NCBI GenBank assembly: GCA_013076295.1 | Contig: RQOL01000024.1 | Location: forward strand, 496,001 to 560,000 | DNA: 64,000 nt | Direction of reading: 5' to 3' | DNA from: Sanderia malayensis | Taxonomy: Eukaryota; Cnidaria; Scyphozoa; Semaeostomeae; Pelagiidae | Shown: one piece after another, positions 56,934-64,000 of the stretch | Position numbering within the stretch: position 1 is the first letter of the stretch | Layout of the letters: every line of letters starts with the position of its first letter | Translations under genes and position numbers: made by a program | The notes under the pieces: model-generated | The model's input: the letters and a program-made list of their open reading frames with translations, nothing else | Told to the model about the DNA's origin: nothing | Databases searched by the model: none

Positions 56934-59900
56934 ATGTCGGTTGATGAAGATACAGAACTCCGAGACCTAGTCGCGCAAACACTTGAAAGTAATGGCATAC
57001 TGGACAAAATACGGGTAAGAGTTTTTTTATGCTTACCTTTGCTTTGTTGCACTCAGTTTATTTTCTAAATTTTTGGAAGGAGAATAATTTTGACCTATTC
57101 AGGCTAAAGTAGGCCTTTACCAAACATGTTTTAAGCATTTGACATCATAAATTCTTTCCCGCTCATTAATGCTTAGTTTTTTTTACCTTTTAACTTTTAA
57201 AGACACTAAAAATGATGATGTCGTAATTTATAGGCAGAATTGCGTGCCAATGTCTTTCTTGCATTAGAAGAGCAAGAGTCATTAAAGGTAATGAAATCTT
57301 TTGCAGTTGCAGACCAGAATTCTATGCTATATTTCATATTTGTTGTTCAATTTATTTTGCTTCATGATGGCCTGATCTATACCGACCTTTAACATTGGTT
57401 CTCCCATTGAGAAATTGTAATTTTTTATGTTGTATATTCAGTTGTATATTTGTCTATGTTTGGTTTTTAGAATGGCAACCTTGTCAATAAAAAGTTGAGT
57501 AAGTTTCTCAATACAAAAGAAGGTAAGAGTTTCATTTTACATCCACTGATAATTTGTTTATGCCCTCTCCATTCTATTATTCGTTCTTGTGCCCACAGAA
57601 TGATATCATAGAACAAATACTAGGATATCATTCTGGGGGCACAGAACCCTCAGCCTGCATTAAAAAATAAATATTGCTTGCTTGAAAAGGCCTCAAATAT
57701 GGATAAACTAGGTCTTACAGAACTCACCTCTTTACCAACCTCAAATAACCCATCATTATCTGACCTCACCCTGACCTGAAGCCCCATGACTTGTGATGTG
57801 GGAGCCATTATTAAACTTGTGAATTGTAAATAGAGTTAGATGTCCTGCTTTCTTGCTAACATTGCTTCTATAATCAATTTATTTATTCAATTAATTCTTG
57901 TATTATATATCCTATATATATTTATACTTTATTCTGCTGTGTTTTATATCTTATGAAGGATCTTTGGCTGCAAGTTTGGTGCTGGATTTCCTAAAGTGCT
58001 TTCATTTGGACTTCACTTTGGCTGTGTTCAATCCTGAATCTGGACATGTTTGTTTACATCTAGATTTATTTTATTTCTTCAGCTACAATAGGGGACAAAT
58101 GTCCTTGGGAGACCTGAAAATTTCATTGGATAATGCTATGCTTCTGCACATTTTGTTTCCTGTGAGCAGAGTCCAACCCCCACTCCCCCCAAACAATGTT
58201 GTCTTGTGCACCAGTCCTTTGTCATTGCCGGGCCAAAAGAATTTTGGCGATATTGAAAATAACCGCCTCTACAGACAACATTGTTTGGGGGGAGGGATGA
58301 AGTATGTGTGTAAAACTTGCTAAAATCCTGGGTGTCCCGGGACTTTTGTCCCCTATTGTATTCTTGTTCACAATGAGAAAGCAGATTGTAGTGTATGACA
58401 GCCTTGATAGAAATACCCAATGTGCAAGGGTTTATTTATTTAATTATTTTCCTTGTTCTGCTAAAATTATCTGCTATTGTTCAATCTGCCGTTTCAAGGT
58501 TAATCATATTGAGCCCATGGCTTGTTAATGCTGCATTCTGATTGGCTGATTGCAAGGTTGGGACAACTTTGCATCCAGCCAATCAAAATACAAAATTTTC
58601 CACCCACATTCTCACTAATATTTATCTTCAATTTGTGGATTGTTTACAACTAAGATACTGTCATAATCTGCATTGAAGAGCTCCAGATATTGCTGTAATT
58701 AGCAATTATTATTAATTAGTAATATATATATATGTTATTATTTGTTATTTGTAGGCAAATAAATTTGAGACAAGAGATGAACTTGCTAAAACATTGAAAT
58801 TGAATGTTGACTTTAAGGAAAGTCCTCTGATTGTGGAGTTGATGCGACAAAGTCAACAAGATGGTGTAAGCCTTTGTTTTTATTTACAGTACATAATATA
58901 CGCATCTGTTTATTGATTTAAATATAGATATATGGAGTTGCTTTGGATTATTGGTCAAGGTATTGAACTCAAATGCCAGACCTCATCAGCAGAAGTGGAC
59001 ATCCAACATTTGGGGCTGGGGGTGTGATCTTAAGTTGGACGGACTTTTATCATAGTCATCTTTTGGATGTAATACATTAAAGTAACGAATAAATAACTTG
59101 TCATTTGGTTAATTAAGCAGGAATGTAACATGAAATTTTTTGGAAGCAAAGTTTTATTGGAACAGAAACAAATGCTGAAATACTTATTGAATACTTACAC
59201 TTACCAGAGGTTATGAATTCAAATTTGTGTCTAATCAAGAAAAGGGCTGTTGGAGGCCTATCTTTGTAAATATGCTTACTCCCCAGGAGATTATCCATTC
59301 TGGCAGGGCAATGGCCCATGCTCAAATTTGAGTATGCCACAAAGAAATTTATATGACCTGTTTTATGAGAACGCAAGTTGCTTTTGTCATCTGATTTGTT
59401 TTTTGTGACATCCCAGCCATGAGCAAGTCAATAGTTTGATCACAATGATATATTTTGTTGTGTAATGTAAATATCTACCACAGGATGCCCACTGCTGAAA
59501 ATATCATTTTCAAAAATTGTTTTATTCTTGATAGGGAGCAAATAAAGTGACACAAGGAAAAAATGCAAAGGAAAAAAGTGAAGATAGTTTGTCATACTCA
59601 CCAAGGGTAAATCTGTTTTTATCATTTTTATTGTTAAAATCTTTTTACAAGTTGTTTTTCATGAGAATGTAGCGAAATGTTTTCATCAGCAGCAAAGGTA
59701 GTGCTCAGGCCGAACTCATTTTAAATTATAAACTCGCGAGTATACAATGATCAGAATATCGCACGGAGAGCCCAATACTGGCTGCCTTTTTATTGCGTTC
59801 TCCTCTACATTATAGTATGCTGATACGCATCTGTTGGTAATATCTAAATTTACGATCTCATGACGTAGTTGTATCTTAATTTGACAACAGGCTCATGCGC

Positions 59901-61530
59901 ATATTCAAAGTATAAGTGATTTGTGTTTTGTATCGGTAACAAGGAAAACTAGTTTGTTACTTACACAAAACATTTCTTTGGTTACACAAAACAATTTGCT
60001 ACTCACGTAACCACATTAGGTGAAATTTTATATGATGAATAATTATCATTTGCATTACCTTTTAGTCCCCAACCAAAATACCGCTGAGAATAGACTCAAA
60101 AGGGAAAAAAGATAACAACTTTATTTCAAATGAGAATAGTGACAGATCAATTGATTCGAGTTTTGGAAATGATAAAGATGCCAGTGATAAAATATTGTAA
60201 GTTTCTTATAATATTTCTCTCTGTAGAAGACTCAATTCTAGGCAGTGTTATACCGTAAGTTATTGAATATGCCCCCAACTCCTAATAAGCCCCATTTTGA
60301 TAATCATTTGCAAGGATGTTGAGGTATATAAAGGGTTTGATTTTCATAAACGTTTATTTGACCATGGACACCAGACTCGGTCAGCAGGTAATCGCAAAAA
60401 ACAAATTAAGTTCATTGTCACAAAAGTCAAAACCGTACAATTTAACAATATAAAGACATTGGAGCTGTGTAGAGAATGCATTGCAAAGTGCAGCAAGCTT
60501 GAACTAATAGTTTTACAGATCAACTGCATTGTATAGCTTTTATAATGCCCGATATTGGATAAAAATCCAGCTAAAATTTCGTGTTTCGTGTTCCACATTA
60601 ATGTTTTGTACATTGATACTGAAGGATTTAACTCTTATACTGTCTGTCTTTGTTTAGGAAAGAACAGAAATCAAAAGTTAACTCCAAACGACATGACGAT
60701 GAAGACAATGAATTACTCGCGGAGCTTGGTCTCTCGAAAGAAAGCAACAAAAAGCCTCTGATGGCGTAAGTCGGATCTTTTTGATCTCTTCCTCTATTTA
60801 ATTATCAAACAGCTATAGAATACTGTCATCACGCCTATTTACAAGGCGAAGCAAAGACGACTGCAATTTTACAAGGATTTATAAATTCAGTAGAATTTTG
60901 TGCAAAGAGGAATGCAGGAGTCTGGAAGGCTAATCGAAGGGAATGCAATAATTGAATACGTCTCTAAACAAATACACTAAACAATACACTTCAATTCCAC
61001 GCGATACCATACGGGACTATGCGATGCGACACTCTACAGAAGTCATGAAGCTATATAACTTTGTATGTTCGAGAACTTAAATGCAGAAAATGAAAATAAA
61101 GGCAGCAAATATATCTGAAGATGTTTACATAGCTTGTGCACAAGAACGAATTTTTTGATGTTTTTGCAAATATGTTATTATATGTTTTGAAATTCGTATT
61201 GTATGATTTATTATTTTTATTTTATTGAAGGAATTCGTGGGTTCATGATGATATTAAAGGAAAAGTCAATGATAAGGTTGACCGACATACCCTGGGATCA
61301 CTTAAAGATGCACCTCCCTTACCTGGCATCGGAGTGAAAAAGAACAGCAAAGATGATCTAGGTATTTAATGCCTCTATTCTGATGTTAATCTAATGGAGT
61401 TACTGTGACGTTACCACTGTGTGCATCTAGATTCCTGTGATGAATGTTTTTGTTTTCATAGACTTTAACTCGTCTGGTGATTGGCGGGACCTTGCTGCCA
61501 TCGAAGAGAAAATCAGCAAATTAGGGTTCG
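56934..61530 (+). CDS. CEP43: CEP43 (FOP/FGFR1OP) centrosomal protein
   Basis: Centriolar-satellite/centrosome protein needed for microtubule anchoring and ciliogenesis. Ten coding exons found: 56934-57014, 57234-57287, 57471-57522, 57959-58047, 58755-58865, 59535-59606, 60066-60196, 60658-60765, 61231-61361, 61462-61530; phases agree and give 299 aa so far. The N-terminal TOF/LisH dimerisation region (residues about 1-130) is clear: DTELRDLVAQTLESNGILDK, IRAELRANVFLALEEQES, ASLVLDFLKCFHLDFTLAVF, RDELAKTLKLNV. A charged, Ser/Lys-rich low-complexity middle follows, and a short conserved-looking tail DWRDLAAIEEKISKLGF. Human is 399 aa. The last exon ends with one base and a good GTAAGT donor, so at least one more exon is needed; 62026-62033 (two bases, Leu, stop) after a TTTAG acceptor is a candidate. 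The start codon is about 70 bp from the foldback element. Confidence 0.9.
57588..57645. repeat. hairpin in CEP43 intron 3
   Basis: TGTGCCCACAGAATGATATC and GATATCATTCTGGGGGCACA with about 14 bp between; one mismatch. Confidence 0.8.
58084..58360. mobile_element. foldback MITE in CEP43 intron 4
   Basis: Ends TACAATAGGGGACAAATGTC and its inverted counterpart GACTTTTGTCCCCTATTGTA. Inside, CCCCCCAAACAATGTTGTCT recurs inverted as AGACAACATTGTTTGGGGGG. It begins about 37 bp after the exon-4 donor. Confidence 0.82.
60250..60590. repeat. dispersed repeat C, copy 2, CEP43 intron 7
   Basis: Starts TACCGTAAGTTATTGAATAT and continues CCTAATAAGCCCC, GATAATCATTTGCA, GACATTGGAGCTGT, CTGCATTGTATAGCTTTT. 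Collinear with 18955-19140 and with a longer middle. Confidence 0.72.
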
Positions 61531-61554
61531 GTAAGTAAATATTCCCATTTTTTT

Positions 61555-62480
61555 AAAGAAACCCTTTGTAAGAAACCATAGGCCCCTATTTTCAAAACTT
61601 ATAAAACTTTGGTAGGAGATTTTGTGTGACTGAACGAAATCAAGAAGCTTTCCATGTTGTTTTAACGAATAAAAATGTTAAAAACAACTTGCGCACTTCA
61701 TTCCCACAGATTTGTAACAAATCTGAACAATTCTAAGAAAACTTGCTGAGAAACTTTTCGTACCATAATTGGGTACGAAACCCTAAGGCCTAGCTCAGAC
61801 GTCGCATCTTTGCTGCATCGAATTAAAAAAACCGAGCTCAAATTGATTAAGTATGAATTAGCTGCGGCACAAATTCGACGACTGAAGCCAAAGACGAATT
61901 TATTGCATTTAATTCGACAGCCCAGCCACATTTAATGGAAATTCACTACATTATGTTTGGTTGGTTTCACACGCCGCATTTTTGCCGCGGCGAATTGAAA
62001 TAATTTTTGGATTAATCTGGTTTAGGGCTCTGATTTAAGGGTTGCCCCAAAGCAGCAAATAACTCTGAAATTTACGAGAAAGAGATAAGCGATGTCAAGA
62101 AACGTTTTGAAGAGCATGGCAAGCATTTCAATTTTACTGTGACTCAAACAAGAACAAGGTTCAAATCTTGTATGTCAGCTTGTAAAAAGGCAGCAATGAC
62201 CAGAAAGACTGCTACAGGCATAGATGATTTCATAAGCAAACAGTGATATGGAGCCTGGTTTAAGCAACTTTACACATTTGTTGAATCCCGAGACTCATAT
62301 AACCCAGATCTTGGTACTGAACCATCATTTGCTATTATTTCTAGTCATACACAGAGCATTGAACCAAGTGATTCTACCTCTGGAGGACCTTATGAAGACA
62401 ATAATAGGCCTAGTTCTACAGAAGGCTTATTAATGCCTACCAATGGGTTTAGTGTCCTGTTTGGAGATAGCTTTCTATAA
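61555..62480 (+). pseudogene. MADF/SANT-like transposon-protein relic beside repeat B fragment
   Basis: 61555-61680 matches the start of repeat B. Next comes a stretch with two direct GACGTCGCAT/CACGCCGCAT-type TIR fragments (about 61798 and 61968). 62043-62480 reads EIYEKEISDVKKRFEEHGKH, then FTVTQTRTRFKSCMSACKK, TATGIDDFISKQ, stop (TGA 62244-62246), YGAWFKQLYTFVESRDS and a Ser/Pro-rich tail to TAA near 62480. This resembles the Myb/SANT-like (MADF-type) DNA-binding partner proteins of PIF/Harbinger transposons. The one internal TGA lies where the frame otherwise continues intact, so the copy is young but broken. A separate exon role for the upstream part is possible. Confidence 0.65.
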
Positions 62481-62819
62481 GAGTTCCCTTTTATCGCAAT
62501 TCTGTTGTCAATAGGTCACCTCCGACACGAAATCCCCATATTGGAGCGTCATTTTTGTGTCAGCCAACCGCCATATAAAAAATGGCCAATTTAGACCAAA
62601 ACAGGCTAAAACAGATTGAGTTTCAGATTGAGTATGATAAATCTATTCACAGATCGAGGCAAAGTAAAAACTAAAATCTCAAACAATTTTTGAATAAATG
62701 ATATGCAACTCAATTACAAACTATATCCATTATTCAGGCTCGAACTCGCCAATTATAATTGTTAAAAACTTAACTAATAGTTAGCTCAAGAAAGTAACTA
62801 ACATACATGGAACTCAAAT

Positions 62820-63821
62820 TTAGTCAATGTTTGAACGAACACAAAAAAACGACACGAGTCTTCTAACAAGTGACCTTTGACGAGGTGACTTCGGCACTTT
62901 CAAGGAATCAATCTTTTCTTTTTCCTCAAAGTTCTCTTTTTCCAACTGGAAAATCTTCGCCTTTTGGTGTTGTAACTTCACCTGGCTCTCTAATCTTCTT
63001 TTCTTGTGCTTTGCAATCTCATGAACCAGATCATTGATATATTTCTTCCTGTCTTGTTCTTCTTTGGACAACGTTTCTTGGTTATCTTGTAACGCTTTTT
63101 TGTGGACAATAAGATGCTGCCCACTATCTTTCAAAATGTTCAAACCATCTGATAAAGCATCTGCTTTAAATTTCAGAACTGAATATGCATCGAACAGTTC
63201 AATTTTTTCTTCCATGAAATGCTTTTTGACCACAGCATACCGCTGGCTTCCTTGAAGCACTAATTGCTTCAGAAAAAGTTGGTTTCTTGAACCGATTTGC
63301 TTGTTTTGATATCTATCCAGATTTATGCCATTAATCTCTTTGTTCTTCGAGGAAAGAACTTCTTGCTTCATTTTTACGGTTGACTCCTCCCTGACAACTT
63401 TCTCCTTGGCCTGCAGAATATAATTCCTGGCAATCTGCAAGTGAGCCAATATGGTGTCAATTTTCCCACGATATTGCGCCTGAAAGTAAAAGGAAAACAA
63501 AATATTATGTAATCAATGTCAATTTATTAATAGTTAAAATTCGATAATCCAAACTGAAATTAAATAACAACAAATAAAAAATTCTTACTTCCAAAGTTGC
63601 TGTATATGACTCGCGTCTGACAGAATTTTCTTTTTCGTATTTGGCCAGAATCTCTCTTAAGCTTGCTGCTTTTCTGCAAAAAGAACGAAGAGTTTAAATA
63701 CAGTGAAACAAATAGCATGTTACATGGTGAATGATGTAATAAACAAAAAATAAACTTACTCAGCAAGTCTATCGTAATTAATCTGCTTATTCCAGGAACC
63801 ATTTCGATCAGACCCAGACAT
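62820..63821 (-). CDS. coiled-coil protein, unidentified
   Basis: Three coding exons on minus (63821-63760, 63673-63589, 63479-62820) with good splice sites and matching phases: 807 bp, 268 aa. It starts MSGSDRNGSWNKQINYDRLA and is mostly long charged helix: EKAASLREILAKYEKENSV, KIDTILAHLQIARNYILQAK, KEKVVREESTVKMKQEVL, IAKHKKRRLESQVKLQHQKA, FQLEKENFEEKEKIDSL. No cysteine pattern, signal peptide or membrane segment. The C-terminus is basic (SPRQRSLVRRLVSFFCVRS). The helical pattern is like that of many centrosomal or axonemal coiled-coil proteins, but I do not recognise the family. It converges on CEP43 from the right, with the transposon relic between them. The upstream region lies within the last 180 bp of the window. 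Confidence 0.8.
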
Positions 63822-64000
63822 TGTGAATTCAAATAAAATAAAAGTTAAACTTCGTAAACGGAAACTTCGAAAACTTCGAAAACTTCAAGTGTGTATACTT
63901 CAAGTTGAGATAACATCTAATTATGAATAAAATCATGCCGCAATTTATATTCTCTTATTTGTCAAACCATTGTGACGTCTCTTTGATTAACAATTAAAAA
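63822..64000. other. right edge, upstream of the coiled-coil gene
   Basis: A+T-rich sequence with three direct copies of AAACTTCGAAAACTT-type words at about 63845-63890, just upstream of the start codon. It presumably contains the promoter; no other gene seen. Confidence 0.4.

Noticed and set aside
58136..58420. Open frames on both strands in CEP43 intron 4
   Set aside because: They overlap the inverted-repeat element at 58084-58360 and mirror each other, so they are a by-product of the hairpin.

Overview
The window is nuclear DNA from an animal. It is A+T-rich, genes are split by many GT-AG introns of about 0.2-3 kb, and intergenic DNA is crowded with short terminal-inverted-repeat elements. 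The protein set is metazoan: mitochondrial creatine kinase, sorbitol dehydrogenase, canopy-2, NUS1, C11orf65/MFI, transgelin/calponin and CEP43/FOP. The repeats (TA-flanked hairpin elements, RecQ-like helicase relics, a MADF/SANT-like transposon relic) suggest a non-bilaterian marine invertebrate such as a cnidarian or sponge. That placement is an inference from family knowledge; the sequence alone does not prove it.

Layout. 1-18.4 kb is mostly repeats. It contains a set of phase-compatible candidate exons on the minus strand (315-11859) and a 1.09-kb foldback transposon with 8-bp target duplications (12743-13836). 18.4-22.1 kb holds a compact cluster of intronless orphan genes: two plus-strand paralogues (the first apparently truncated by a repeat) and two minus-strand cysteine-rich paralogues. 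22.3-31.4 kb holds sorbitol dehydrogenase (minus, 9 coding exons) and then a repeat-rich spacer. 31.4-39.1 kb holds mitochondrial creatine kinase (6 exons), canopy-2 (single exon) and NUS1 (5 exons), all on plus. 39.6-48.6 kb is the 12-exon MFI gene on plus; 49.8-52.6 kb is a transgelin-like gene on minus, convergent with it. 55.05-56.86 kb is a 1.8-kb long inverted repeat whose arms are broken RecQ-like helicase sequence. It ends about 70 bp before the start codon of CEP43 (56.9-61.5 kb, plus). The right end carries a MADF/SANT-like transposon pseudogene and an unidentified coiled-coil gene on minus.

The conserved genes do not form one pathway. They are housekeeping functions: polyol metabolism, mitochondrial phosphagen energy transfer, ER folding, dolichol synthesis, mitochondrial fission, actin bundling, and centriole/cilium assembly. 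Splice phases were checked by hand for every coding exon listed, and all join in frame except the last exon of CEP43, which is unresolved. The parts that look least like known biology are the orphan gene cluster at 18.4-22.1 kb and the two large foldback elements. No tRNA, rRNA or CRISPR array was seen.
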